Assembly (NCBI RefSeq): GCF_051401765.1
Contig: NW_027480507.1
Coordinates: 1,736,001 to 1,800,000 of the forward strand
Length of the DNA: 64,000 bases
Direction: 5' to 3'
From: Calliopsis andreniformis
Lineage: Eukaryota; Arthropoda; Insecta; Hymenoptera; Andrenidae
Made by a program: the position numbers and the translations under genes
Shown: piece by piece, positions 1 to 12,506 of the stretch
Layout of the letters: the number at the start of each line of letters is the position of its first letter
How positions within the stretch are numbered: the first letter of the stretch is position 1
The notes under the pieces: model-generated
What the model was told of the DNA's origin: nothing
Databases searched by the model: none
Seen by the model: the letters and a program-made list of their open reading frames with translations, nothing else

Positions 1-888
1 TCCTCAATCCTCTGTCCCCAGTCCTCACACCTCAATCCTCAACCCTCAGCCCTCATCGTCAATCCTCAATCCTCAGTCCTCAATCCTCAATCTTCAATCC
101 TCAATACTCAATCCTCAATCGTCAGTCTTCAATCCTCAATACCCAATCTTCAATCCTCACTCCTCAATACTCCATTCTCAATCCTCAATCCTCATTCTTC
201 AATCCTCAATACCTAATCCTCAATCTTCAATCCTGAATCCTCAATCCTCAATTCTCAATCCTCATTCCTCAGTCCTCAGACCTCAAACCTCAATCCTCAA
301 CCCTCAGCCCTCATCCTCAATCCTCAATCCTCAATCTACAATCCTCAATACTCAATCCTCAATACTCAATCTTCAATCCTCAATCCTCAGTCCTCAAACC
401 TCAATTCTGAATCCTCAATCCTGCATCCTCAATATTCAATCCTCAGTCCCCAATCCTCAATCTTCAATCCTCAATCCTCAATCCTCAATCCGCAATCCTC
501 AATCTTCAATCCTCAATACTCAATCTTCAATCCTCAATCCTCTATCCTCAATCCTCAATCCTCAATCCTCAAACCTCAATCTTCAATCCTCAATACTCAA
601 TCTTCAATCCTCAATCCTCTATCCCCAATCCTCAATCCTCAATCCTCAAACCTCAATCTTCAATCCTCAATCCTCAATCTTCAATCCTCTACCCTCAATC
701 CTCAATACTCAAACTTCAATCCTCAATCCTCAGTCCTCAAACATCAATTCTGAATCCTCAATCCTGAATCCTCAATCTTCAATCCTCAATCGCCAATCCT
801 CAATCTTCAATCCTCAATCCTCAATCCTCAATCCTCAATCCTCAGTCCTCAAACCTCAATTCTGAATCCTCAATCCTGAATTCTCAAT

Positions 889-1055
889 CTACGGCCCTCA
901 GTCCTCAACAATCAGTTGTCAATCCTCAATCCTCAATAGAATATCCTCAATTCACAGTTTTGAATACTCAATACTCAATCTGCAATCTTCAAACCTCTAT
1001 CCAAAAACATCAATTCTCATCACTCAACCCTCAACACTCAGTCCTCAATATTCAA
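889..1055. repeat. Anchor A1, subtype G
   Basis: Starts CTACGG, has TTCACAGTTTTG, and the A-rich variant CTATCCAAAAACATC. Ends CAATATTCAA. This is the reference for the 167-bp layout. Confidence 0.85.
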
Positions 1056-2111
1056 TCCTCAATCCTCAATCCTCAATCCTCAATCGTCAATCTTCAATCC
1101 TCAATCCTCAATCGTCAGTCTTCAATCCTCAACACACAGTCTTCAATCCTCAATCCTCAACCCTGAATCCTCAATCCTCATTCATCAATCCTCAATACCC
1201 AATCCTCAATCTTCAATCCTCCATCCTCAACACTCAATCCTCAATCCTCATTCTTCAAACCTCAATACCCAATCCTCAATCTTCAATCCTCAACACTCAA
1301 TCCTCAATTCTCAATCCTCAAACCTCAGTCTTCAGTCCTCAAACCTCAATCCTCAACCCTCAGCCCTCATCGTCAATGCTCAATCCTCAGTCCTCAATCC
1401 TCAATCTTCAGTCCCCAATACTCAATCTTCAACCCTCTGTCCTGAATTCTCAATCCTCAATCCTCAATCCTCAATCCTCCATCCTCAATCCTCAATCCTC
1501 AATCGTCAGTCTTCAATCCTCAACACTCAGTCTTCAATCCTCAATCCTCAACCCTGAATCCTCAATCCTCATTCTTCAATCCTCAATACCCAATCCTCAA
1601 TCTTCAATCCTCAATCCTCAATCCTCAATTCCCAATCCTCCATCCTCAGTCCTCAGTGCTCAAACCTCTATCCTCAACCCTCAGCCCTCATCCTCAATCC
1701 TCAATCCTCAATCTTCAGTCCTCAATCCGCAATCCTCAATATTCAATCATTAATCCTCAATCCTCAGTCCTTAAACCTCAACTCTGAATCCTCAATCCTG
1801 AATCCTCTATCTTCAATCCTCAATCCCCAATCCTCAAACTTCAATCCTCAATACTCAATCTTCAATCATCAATCCTTAATCCTCAATCCTCAATCCTCAA
1901 TCCTCAATCCTCAATCTTCAATCCTCAATACTCAATCTGCAATTCTCAATCCTCAATCCTCAATCCTCAAACCTCATTCTTCAATCCTCAATACCGAATC
2001 CTCAATCTTCAATACTCATTCCTCAATCCACAATTCTCAATCCTGAATCCTCAATCCTCACACTTCAAACATCAGTACTCAACCCTCAGTCCTCGTCCTC
2101 AGTCCACAACC

Positions 2112-2670
2112 CTCAATACCCAATCCTCAATCTTCAATCCTCAACACTCAATCCTCAATTCTCAATCCTCAATCCTCAGTCTTCAGTCCTCAAACCTCAA
2201 TCCTCAACCCTCAGCCCTCATCGTCAATTCTCAATCCTCAATCTTCAGTCCCCAATACTCAATCTTCAACCCTCTGTCCTCAGTTCTCAATCCTCAATCC
2301 TCAATCCTCAATCCTCCATCCTCAATCCTCAATCGTCAGTCTTCAATCCTCAACACTCAGTCTTCAATCCTCAATCCTCAACCCTGAATCCTCAATCCTC
2401 ATTCTTCAATCCTCAATACCCAATCCTCAATCTTCAATCCTCAATCCTCAAACCTCAATTCTCAATCCTCCATCCTCAGTCCTCAGTGCTCAAACCTCTA
2501 TTCTCAACCCTCAGCCCTCCTCCTCAATCCTCAATCCTCAATCTTCAATCCTCAATCCGCAATACTCAATATTCAATCATCAATCCTCAATCCTCAGTCC
2601 TCAATCCTCAACTCTGAATCCTCAATCCTGAATCCTCAATCTTCAATCCTCAATCCCCAATCCTCAAACT
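2112..2670. repeat. Shared block with 9263-9828
   Basis: The variant order around CATCGTCAA (2220) and the CTTCAGTCCCC run after it match 9372 onward at offset 7151. One extra heptamer in the later copy, near 9485, raises the offset to 7158. The match stops at the CTCAAACTTC motif (about 2669 and 9827), which is also the left edge of the 5125-bp tandem copy R2b. Confidence 0.7.
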
Positions 2671-3027
2671 TCAATCCTCAATACTCAATCTTCAATCATC
2701 AATCCTCAATCCTCAATCCTCAATCCTCAATCCCCAATCCTCAATCTTCAATCCTCAATACTCAATCTGCAATTCTCAATCCTCAATCCTCAATCCTCAA
2801 ATCTCATTCTTCAATCCTCAATAGCGAATCCTCAATCTTCAATACTCATTCCTCAATCCTCAATTCTCAATCCTGAATCCTTAATCCTCACACTTCAAAC
2901 ATCAATACTCAACTATCAGTCCTCGTCCTCAATCCACAACCCCCAATCCTCAATCCTCAATCTTCAATCATCAATACTCAATCTTCAATCCTCTATCCTC
3001 AATGCTCAATCCTCAATCCTTAATCCT

Positions 3028-3072
3028 CAGTCGCCTGTCTTCAATCCTCAATACTCAATCTTCAATCCGCAA
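3028..3072. repeat. Anchor B1
   Basis: CAGTCGCCTGTC through CTTCAATCCGCAA, preceded by the CCTTAATCC heptamer. Confidence 0.85.
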
Positions 3073-3477
3073 TCCTCAATCCTCAATCCTCAACCCTCAT
3101 TCTTTAATCCTCAATACCCAATGTTCAATCTTCAATCCTCAATCCTCAATTCTCAATTCTCAATCCTCAATCCTCAGACCTCAGCCCTCAAACCTCAATC
3201 CTCAACACTCGGCCCTCATCCTCAATCCTCAATCCTCAATCCTCAATCCTCAATCGTCAGTCTTCAATCCTCAATACTCAGTCTTCAATCCTCAATCCTC
3301 AATCCTGAATCCTCAATCCTCATTCTACAATCCTCAATACCCAATCCTCAGTCTTCAATCCTCAATCCTCGATCCTCAATTCTCAATCCTCCATCCTCAA
3401 TATTCAATCCTCATTCTTCAATCCTCAATACCCAATACTCAATCTTCAATCCTCAATCCTCAATCCTCAATTCTCAG

Positions 3478-5380
3478 TCCTCAATCCTCTGTCCCCAGTC
3501 CTCACACCTCAATCCTCAACCCTCAGCCCTCATCGTCAATCCTCAATCCTCAGTCCTCAATCCTCAATCTTCAATCCTCAATACTCAATCCTCAATCGTC
3601 AGTCTTCAATCCTCAATACCCAATCTTCAATCCTCACTCCTCAATACTCCATTCTCAATCCTCAATCCTCATTCTTCAATCCTCAATACCTAATCCTCAA
3701 TCTTCAATCCTGAATCCTCAATCCTCAATTCTCAATCCTCAATCCTCAATCCTCAATCTACAATCCTCAATACTCAATCCTCAATACTCAATCTTCAATC
3801 CTCAATCCTCAGTCCTCAAACCTCAATTCTGAATCCTCAATCCTGCATCCTCAATATTCAATCCTCAGTCACCAATCCTCAATCTTCAATCCTCAATCCT
3901 CAATCCTCAATCCCCAATCCTCAATCTTCAATCCTCAATACTCAATCTTCAGTCCTCAATCCTCTATCCTCAATCCTCAATCCTCAATCCTCAAACCTCA
4001 ATCTTCAATCCTCAATACTCAATCTTCAATCCTCAATCCTCTATCCTCAATCCTCAATCCTCAATCCTCAAACCTCAATCTTCGATCCTCAATCCTCAAT
4101 CTTCAATCCTCTACCCTCAATCCTCAATACTCAAACTTCAATCCTCAATCCTCAGTCCTCAAACATCAATTCTGAATCCTCAATCCTGAATCCTCAACTT
4201 CAATCCTCAATCGCCAATCCTCAATCTTCAATCCTCAATCCTCAATCCTCAATCCTCAATCCTCAGTCCTCAAACCTCAATTCTGAATCCTCAATCCTGA
4301 ATTCTCAATCTACGGCCCTCAGTCCTCAACAATCAGTTGTCAATCCTCAATCCTCAATAGAATATCCTCAATTCACAGTTTTGAATACTCAATACTCAAT
4401 CTGCAATCTTCAAACCTCTATCCAAAAACATCAATTCTCATCACTCAACCCTCAACACTCAGTCCTCAATATTCAATCCTCAATCCTCAATCCTCAATCC
4501 TCAATCGTCAATCTTCAATCCTCAATCCTCAATCGTCAGTCTTCAATCCTCAACACTCAGTCTTCAATCCTCAATCCTCAACCCTGAATCCTCAATCCTC
4601 ATTCATCAATCCTCAATACCCAATCCTCAGTCTTCAATCCTCCATCCTCAACACTCAATCCTCAATCCTCATTCTTCAAACCTCAATACCCAATCCTCAA
4701 TCTTCAATCCTCAACACTCAATCCTCAATTCTCAATCCTCAAACCTCAGTCTTCAGTCCTCAAACCTCAATCCTCAACCCTCAGCCCTCATCGTCAATGC
4801 TCAATCCTCAGTCCTCAATCCTCAATCTTCAGTCCCCAATACTGAATCTTCAACCCTCTGTCCTGAATTCTCAATCCTCAATCCTCAATCCTCAATCCTC
4901 CATCCTCAATCCTCAATCCTCAATCGTCAGTCTTCAATCCTCAACACTCAGTCTTCAATCCTCAATCGTCAACCCTGAATCCTCAATCCTCATTCTTCAA
5001 TCCTCAATACCCAATCCTCAATCTTCAATCCTCAATCCTCAATCCTCAATTCCCAATCCTCCATCCTCAGTCCTCAGTGCTCAAACCTCTATCCTCAACC
5101 CTCAGCCCTCATCCTCAATCCTCAATCCTCAATCTTCAATCCTCAATCCGCAATCCTCAATATTCAATCATCAATCCTCAATCCTCAGTCCTCAAACCTC
5201 AACTCTGAATCCTCAATCCTGAATCCTCTATCTTCAATCCTCAATCCCCAATCCTCAAACTTCAATCCTCAATACTCAATCTTCAATCATCAATCCTCAA
5301 TCCTCAATCCTCAATCCTCAATCCTCAATCCTCAATCTTCAATCCTCAATACTCAATCTGCAATTCTCAATCCTCAATTC
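3478..5380. repeat. HOR pair R1, copy b (partial)
   Basis: This repeats 1-1959 in order, including anchor A subtype G with the CCAAAAAC variant (4381 against 960) and the TCAATGCTCAATCC start (4797 against 1376). It ends near 5380, where copy a goes on to CCTCAAACCTCATTC while this copy switches to a TTCTCAATTCTC stretch. The same switch point separates this block from its other relative at 26920-29965. Confidence 0.8.
4310..4476. repeat. Anchor A2, subtype G
   Basis: Same as A1, including CCAAAAAC; lies 3421 bp after it. Confidence 0.85.
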
Positions 5381-5566
5381 TCAATTCTCAATCCTCAATC
5401 CTCAGTCCTCAGTCCTCAAACCTCAATCCTCAACACTCAGCCCCCATCCTCAATCCTCAATCCTCAATCCTCAATCCTCAATCTTCAATCCTCAATACTC
5501 AATCTTCAATCCTCAATCCTCAGTCCTCAAACCTCAATTCTGAATCCTCAATCCTGAATTCTCAAT

Positions 5567-5733
5567 CTAGGGCCCTCAGTCCTCAACAATCAGTTGTCAA
5601 TACTCAATCCTCAATAGAATATCCTCAATTCACAGTTTTCAATACTCAATACTCAATCTGCAATCTTCAAACCTCTATCCACAAACATCAATTCTCATCA
5701 CTCAACCCTCAACACTCAGTCCTCAATATTCAA
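5567..5733. repeat. Anchor A3, subtype C
   Basis: Starts CTAGGG, has GTTGTCAATACTC and CAGTTTTCAATAC, with CCACAAAC. Confidence 0.85.
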
Positions 5734-7214
5734 TCCTCAATCCTCAGTCCTCAATCATCAATCCTCAATCGTCAATCTTCAATCCTCAATACGCAATCTT
5801 CAATCCTCAATCCTCAATCCTCAAGCCTCAATCCTCATTCTTCAATCCTCAATACCCAATCCTCAATTTTCAATCCTCAACCCTCAATCCTCAATTCTCA
5901 ATCCTCAATCCTCAATCTTCAATCCTCATTCTTCAATCCTCAATACCCAATCCTCAATCTTCAATCCTCAATCCTCAATCCTCAATTCTCGATCCTCAAT
6001 CCTCAGTCTTCAGTCCTCAAACCTCAATCCTCAACCTCAGCCCTCATCGTCAATCCTCAATCCTCAGTCCTCAATCCTCAATCTTCAATACCCAATACTC
6101 AATCTTCAGCCCTCTGTCCTCAATCCTCAATCCTCAATCGTCAATCTTCAATCCTCAATACGCAATCTTCAATCCTCAATCCCCAATCCGCAATCCTCAA
6201 TCCTCATTCTTCAATCCTGAAAACGCAATCCTCAATCTTCAATCCTCAATCCTCAATCCTCAATTCTCAATCCTCAATCCTCAATCTTCAATCCTCATTC
6301 TTCAATCCTCAATACCCAATACACAATCTTCAATCCTCAATCCTCTGTCCTCAGTCCTCACACCTCAATCCTCAACCATCAGCCCTCATCGTCAATCCTC
6401 AATCCTCAGTCCTCAATCCTCAACCTTCAATCCTCAATACTCAATCTTCAATCCTCAATCCTCAATTCTCAATCCTCAATCCTCAATCCTCAATCCTCAA
6501 TCCTCAATCCTCAATCGTCAGTCTTCAATCCTCAATACCCAATCTTCAATCCTCACTCCTCAATCCTCCATTCTCAATCCTCAATCCTCATTCTTCAATC
6601 CTCAATACCTAATCCTCAATCTTCAATCCTGAATCCTCAATCCTCAATTCTCAATCCTCATTCCTCAGTCCTCAGACCTCAAACCTCAATCCTCAACCCT
6701 CAGCCCTCATACTCAATCCTCAATCCTCAATCTACAATTCTCAATACTCAATCCTCAATACTCAATCTTCAACCCTCAATCCTCAGTCCTCAAACCTCAA
6801 TTCTGAATCCTCAATCCTGCATCCTCAATCTTCAATCCTCAATCCCCAATCCTCAATCTTCAATACTCAATCCTCAATCCTCAATCCTCAATCCTCAATC
6901 TTCAATCCTCAATACTCAATCTTCAATCCTCAATCCTCTATCCTCAATCCTCAAACCTCAATCCTCAAACCTCAATCTTCAATCCTCAATCCTCAATCTT
7001 CAATCCTCTATACTCAATCCTCAATACTCAAACTTCAATCCTCAATCCTCAGTCCTCAAACTTCAATTCTGAATCCTCAATCCTGAATCCTCAATCTTCA
7101 ATCCTCAATCGCCAATCCTCAATCTTCAATCCTCAATCCTCAATCCTCAATCCTCAATCCTCAATCCTCAGTCCTCAAACCTCAATTCTGAATCCTCAAT
7201 CCTGAATTCTCAAT

Positions 7215-7381
7215 CTACGGCCCTCAGTCCTCAACAATCAGTTGTCAATCCTCAATCCTCAATAGAATATCCTCAATTCACAGTTTTGAATACTCAATAC
7301 TCAATCTGCAATCTTCAAACCTCTATACACAAACATCAATTCTCATCACTCAACCCTCAACACTCAGTCCTCAATATTCAA
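7215..7381. repeat. Anchor A4, subtype G
   Basis: CTACGG with CAGTTTTGAATAC and the variant CTATACACAAAC. Confidence 0.85.
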
Positions 7382-8890
7382 TCCTCAATCCTCAGTCCTC
7401 AATCCTCAATCCTCAATCGTCAATCTTCAATCCTCAATACGCAGTCTTCAATCCTCAATCCTCAATCCTCAAGCCTCAATCCTCATTCTTCAATCCTCAA
7501 TACCCAATCCTCAATTTTCAATCCTCAACCCTCAATCCTCAATTCACAATCCTCAATCCTCAATCTTCAATCCTCATTCTTCAATCCTCAATACCCAATC
7601 CTCAATCTTCGATCCTCAATCCTCAATCCTCAATTCTCAATCCTCAATCCTCAGTCTTCAGTCCTCAAACCTCAATCCTCAACCTCAGCCCTCATCGTCA
7701 ATCCTCAATCCTCAGTCCTCAATCCTCAATCTTCAATACCCAATACTCAATCTTCAGCACTCTGTCCTCAATCCTCAATCCTCAATCGTCAACCTTCAAT
7801 CCTCAATACGCAATCTTCAATCCTCAATCCCCAATCCGCAATCCTCAATCCTCATTCTTCAATCCTCAAAACGCAATCCTCAATCTTCAATCCTCAATCC
7901 TCAATCCTCAATTCTCAATCCTCAATCCTCAATCTTCAATCCTCATTCTTCAATCCTCAATACCCAATACACAATCTTCAATCCTCAATCCTCAATCCTC
8001 AATTCTCAGTCCTCAATCCTCTGTCCTCAGTCCTCACACCTCAATCCTCAACCATCAGCCCTCATCGTCAATCCTCAATCCTCAGTCCTCAATCCTCAAC
8101 CTTCAATCCTCAATACTCAATCTTCAATCCTCAATCCTCAATTCTCAATCCTCAATCCTCAATCCTCAATCCTCAATCCTCAATCCTCAATCCTCAATCG
8201 TCAGTCTTCAATCCTCAATACCCAATCTTCAATCCTCACTCCTCAATCCTCCATTCTCAATCCTCAATCCTCATTCTTCAATCCTCAATACCTAATCCTC
8301 AATCTTCAATCCTGAATCCTCAATCCTCAATTCTCAATCCTCATTCCTCAGTCCTCAGACCTCAAACCTCAATCCTCAACCCTCAGCCCTCATACTCAAT
8401 CCTCAATCCTCAATCTACAATTCTCAATACTCAATCCTCAATACTCAATCTTCAACCCTCAATCCTCAGTCCTCAAACCTCAATTCTGAATCCTCAATCC
8501 TGCATCCTCAATCTTCAATCCTCAATCCCCAATCCTCAATCTTCAATCCTCAATCCTCAATCCTCAATCCTCAATCCTCAATCTTCAATCCTCAATACTC
8601 AATCTTCAATCCTCAATCCTCTATCCTCAATCCTCAATCCTCAATCCTCAAACCTCAATCTTCAATCCTCAATCCTCAATCTTCAATCCTCTATACTCAA
8701 TCCTCAATACTCAAACTTCAATCCTCAATCCTCAGTCCTCAAACCTCAATTCTGAATCCTCAATCCTGAATCCTCAATCTTCAATCCTCAATCAACAATC
8801 CTCAATCTTCAATCCTCAATCCTCAATCCTCAATCCTCAATCCTCAGTCCTCAAACCACAATTCTGAATCATCAATCCTGAATTCTCAAT

Positions 8891-9057
8891 CTACGGCCCA
8901 CAGTCCTCAACAATCAGTTGTCAATCCTCAATCCTCAATAGAATATCCTCAATTCACAGTTTTGAATACTCAATACTCAATCTGCAATCTTCAAACCTCT
9001 ATCCACAAACATCAATTCTCATCACTCAGCCCTCAACACTCAGTCCTCAATATTCAA
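8891..9057. repeat. Anchor A5, subtype G
   Basis: TTTTG form but with CCACAAAC as in subtype C, plus private changes GGCCCACAG and CACTCAGCCC. Confidence 0.85.
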
Positions 9058-10691
9058 TCCTCAATCCTCAATCCTCAATCCTCAATCGTCAATCTTCAAT
9101 CCTCAATCCTCAATCGTCAGTCTTCAATCCTCAACACTCAGTCTTCAATCCTCAATCCTCAACCCTGAATCCTCAATCCTCATTCTTCAATCCTCAATAC
9201 CCAATCCTCAATCTTCAATCCTCCATCCTCAACACTCAATCCTCAATCCTCATTCTTCAAACCTCAATACCCAATCCTCAATCTTCAATCCTCAACACTC
9301 AATCCTCAATTCTCAATCCTCAATCCTCAGTCTTCAGTCCTCAAACCTCAATCCTCAACCCTCAGCCCTCATCGTCAATCCTCAATCCTCAATCTTCAGT
9401 CCCCAATACTCAATCTTCAACCCTCTGTCCTCAGTTCTCAATCCTCAATCCTCAATCCTCAATCCTCCATCCTCAATCCTCAATCCTCAATCGTCAGTCT
9501 TCAATCCTCAACACTCAGTCTTCAATCCTCAATCCTCAACCCTGAATCCTCAATCCTCATTCTTCAATCCTCAATACCCAATCCTCAATCTTCAATCCTC
9601 AATCCTCAAACCTCAATTCTCAATCCTCCATCCTCAGTCCTCAGTGCTCAAACCTCTATTCTCAACCCTCAGCCCTCCTCCTCAATCCTCAATCCTCAAT
9701 CTTCAATCCTCAATCCGCAATACTCAATATTCAATCATCAATCCTCAATCCTCAGTCCTCAATCCTCAACTCTGAATCCTCAATCCTGAATCCTCAATCT
9801 TCAATCCTCAATCCCCAATCCTCAAACTTCAATCCTCAACACTCAATCCTCAATTCTCAATCCTCAAACCTCAGTCTTCAGTCCTCAAACCTCAATCCTC
9901 AACCCTCAGCCCTCATCGTCAATGCTCAATCCTCAGTCCTCAATCCTCAATCTTCAGTCCCCAATACTCAATCTTCAACCCTCTGTCCTGAATTCTCAAT
10001 CCTCAATCCTCAATCCTCAATCCTCCATCCTCAATCCTCAATCCTCAATCGTCAGTCTTCAATCCTCAACACTCAGTCTTCAATCCTCAATCCTCAACCC
10101 TGAATCCTCAATCCTCATTCTTCAATCCTCAATACCCAATCCTCAATCTTCAATCCTCAATCCTCAATCCTCAATTCCCAATCCTCCATCCTCAGTCCTC
10201 AGTGCTCAAACCTCTATCCTCAACCCTCAGCCCTCATCCTCAATCCTCAATCCTCAATCTTCAATCCTCAATCCGCAATCCTCAATATTCAATCATCAAT
10301 CCTCAATCCTCAGTCCTCAAACCTCAACTCTGAATCCTCAATCCTGAATCCTCTATCTTCAATCCTCAATCCCCAATCCTCAAACTTCAATCCTCAATAC
10401 TCAATCTTCAATCATCAATCCTCAATCCTCAATCCTCAATCCTCAATCCTCAATCCTCAATCTTCAATCCTCAATACTCAATCTGCAATTCTCAATCCTC
10501 AATTCTCAATTCTCAATCCTCAATCCTCAGTCCTCAGTCCTCAAACCTCAATCCTCAACACTCAGCCCCCATCCTCAATCCTCAATCCTCAATCCTCAAT
10601 CCTCAATCTTCAATCCTCAATACTCAATCTTCAATCCTCAATCCTCAGTCCTCAAACCTCAATTCTGAATCCTCAATCCTGAATTCTCAAT

Positions 10692-10858
10692 CTAGGGCCC
10701 TCAGTCCTCAACAATCAGTTGTCAATACTCAATCCTCAATAGAATATCCTCAATTCACAGTTTTCAATACTCAATACTCAATCTGCAATCTTCAAACCTC
10801 TATCCACAAACATCAATTCTCATCACTCAACCCTCAACACTCAGTCCTCAATATTCAA
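10692..10858. repeat. Anchor A6, subtype C
   Basis: R2 partner of A3 at +5125; CTAGGG and TTTTC. Confidence 0.85.
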
Positions 10859-12339
10859 TCCTCAATCCTCAGTCCTCAATCATCAATCCTCAATCGTCAA
10901 TCTTCAATCCTCAATACGCAATCTTCAATCCTCAATCCTCAATCCTCAAGCCTCAATCCTCATTCTTCAATCCTCAATACCCAATCCTCAATTTTCAATC
11001 CTCAACCCTCAATCCTCAATTCTCAATCCTCAATCCTCAATCTTCAATCCTCATTCTTCAATCCTCAATACCCAATCCTCAATCTTCAATCCTCAATCCT
11101 CAATCCTCAATTCTCGATCCTCAATCCTCAGTCTTCATTCCTCAAACCTCAATCCTCAACCTCAGCCCTCATCGTCAATCCTCAATCCTCAGTCCTCAAT
11201 CCTCAATCTTCAATACCCAATACTCAATCTTCAGCCCTCTGTCCTCAATCCTCAATCCTCAATCGTCAATCTTCAATCCTCAATACGCAATCTTCAATCC
11301 TCAATCCCCAATCCGCAATCCTCAATCCTCATTCTTCAATCCTGAAAACGCAATCCTCAATCTTCAATCCTCAATCCTCAATCCTCAATTCTCAATCCTC
11401 AATCCTCAATCTTCAATCCTCATTCTTCAATCCTCAATACCCAATACACAATCTTCAATCCTCAATCCTCTGTCCTCAGTCCTCACACCTCAATCCTCAA
11501 CCATCAGCCCTCATCGTCAATCCTCAATCCTCAGTCCTCAATCCTCAACCTTCAATCCTCAATACTCAATCTTCAATCCTCAATCCTCAATTCTCAATCC
11601 TCAATCCTCAATCCTCAATCCTCAATCCTCAATCCTCAATCGTCAGTCTTCAATCCTCAATACCCAATCTTCAATCCTCACTCCTCAATCCTCCATTCTC
11701 AATCCTCAATCCTCATTCTTCAATCCTCAATACCTAATCCTCAATCTTCAATCCTGAATCCTCAATCCTCAATTCTCAATCCTCATTCCTCAGTCCTCAG
11801 ACCTCAAACCTCAATCCTCAACCCTCAGCCCTCATACTCAATCCTCAATCCTCAATCTACAATTCTCAATACTCAATCCTCAATACTCAATCTTCAACCC
11901 TCAATCCTCAGTCCTCAAACCTCAATTCTGAATCCTCAATCCTGCATCCTCAATCTTCAATCCTCAATCCCCAATCCTCAATCTTCAATACTCAATCCTC
12001 AATCCTCAATCCTCAATCCTCAATCTTCAATCCTCAATACTCAATCTTCAATCCTCAATCCTCTATCCTCAATCCTCAAACCTCAATCCTCAAACCTCAA
12101 TCTTCAATCCTCAATCCTCAATCTTCAATCCTCTATACTCAATCCTCAATACTCAAACTTCAATCCTCAATCCTCAGTCCTCAAACTTCAATTCTGAATC
12201 CTCAATCCTGAATCCTCAATCTTCAATCCTCAATCGCCAATCCTCAATCTTCAATCCTCAATCCTCAATCCTCAATCCTCAATCCTCAATCCTCAGTCCT
12301 CAAACCTCAATTCTGAATCCTCAATCCTGAATTCTCAAT

Positions 12340-12506
12340 CTACGGCCCTCAGTCCTCAACAATCAGTTGTCAATCCTCAATCCTCAATAGAATATCCTCA
12401 ATTCACAGTTTTGAATACTCAATACTCAATCTGCAATCTTCAAACCTCTATACACAAACATCAATTCTCATCACTCAACCCTCAACACTCAGTCCTCAAT
12501 ATTCAA
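12340..12506. repeat. Anchor A7, subtype G
   Basis: R2 partner of A4 at +5125; CTATACACAAAC. Confidence 0.85.

Larger units (their letters stand above)
1..3477. repeat. HOR pair R1, copy a (period 3477 then 3421 bp)
   Basis: The variant order at position 4 onward recurs at 3481 onward. Positions 1-253 match at offset 3477 and positions about 421-1959 match at offset 3421-3422. The change of offset comes from a 55-bp stretch present here (about 255-309) and absent from copy b, plus one base lost in copy b near 4190. The match ends near 1959. The rest of this unit, 1960-3477, has other relatives: 2112-2670 resembles 9263-9828, and 2391 onward resembles 26920 onward. Confidence 0.8.
2391..5380. 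repeat. Shared block with 26920-29965
   Basis: Anchor B at 3028 matches 27557 (offset 24529) and anchor A at 4381 matches 28966 (offset 24585). The 56-base change of offset is the same 55-bp plus 1-bp loss seen against R1 copy a, so this copy is the one carrying the deletions. The run reads anchor B, then CTCGGCCCTC, then CTCTGTCCCC, then anchor A, in the same order in both places. Confidence 0.8.
4703..9827. repeat. HOR pair R2, copy a (5125-bp period)
   Basis: Landmarks at 4797, 5638, 7286, 8041 and 8962 recur at exactly +5125 (9922, 10763, 12411, 13166, 14087). The unit holds three A anchors (subtypes C, G, G) spaced 1648 and 1676 bp. Differences between the copies are mostly single substitutions, for example CTTCAGTCC near 6016 against CTTCATTCC near 11141. 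An unchanged offset over more than 4 kb means almost no net indels since the duplication. Confidence 0.88.

Noticed and set aside
889..1055. Anchor A as an inserted transposon or a tRNA or ncRNA gene
   Set aside because: It divides into 7-mers in register with its flanks, has no target-site duplication or terminal inverted repeats, and shows no cloverleaf or promoter boxes.
889..1055. CENP-B box in an anchor
   Set aside because: No sequence resembling the TTCG....CGGG core was seen in anchor A or B.
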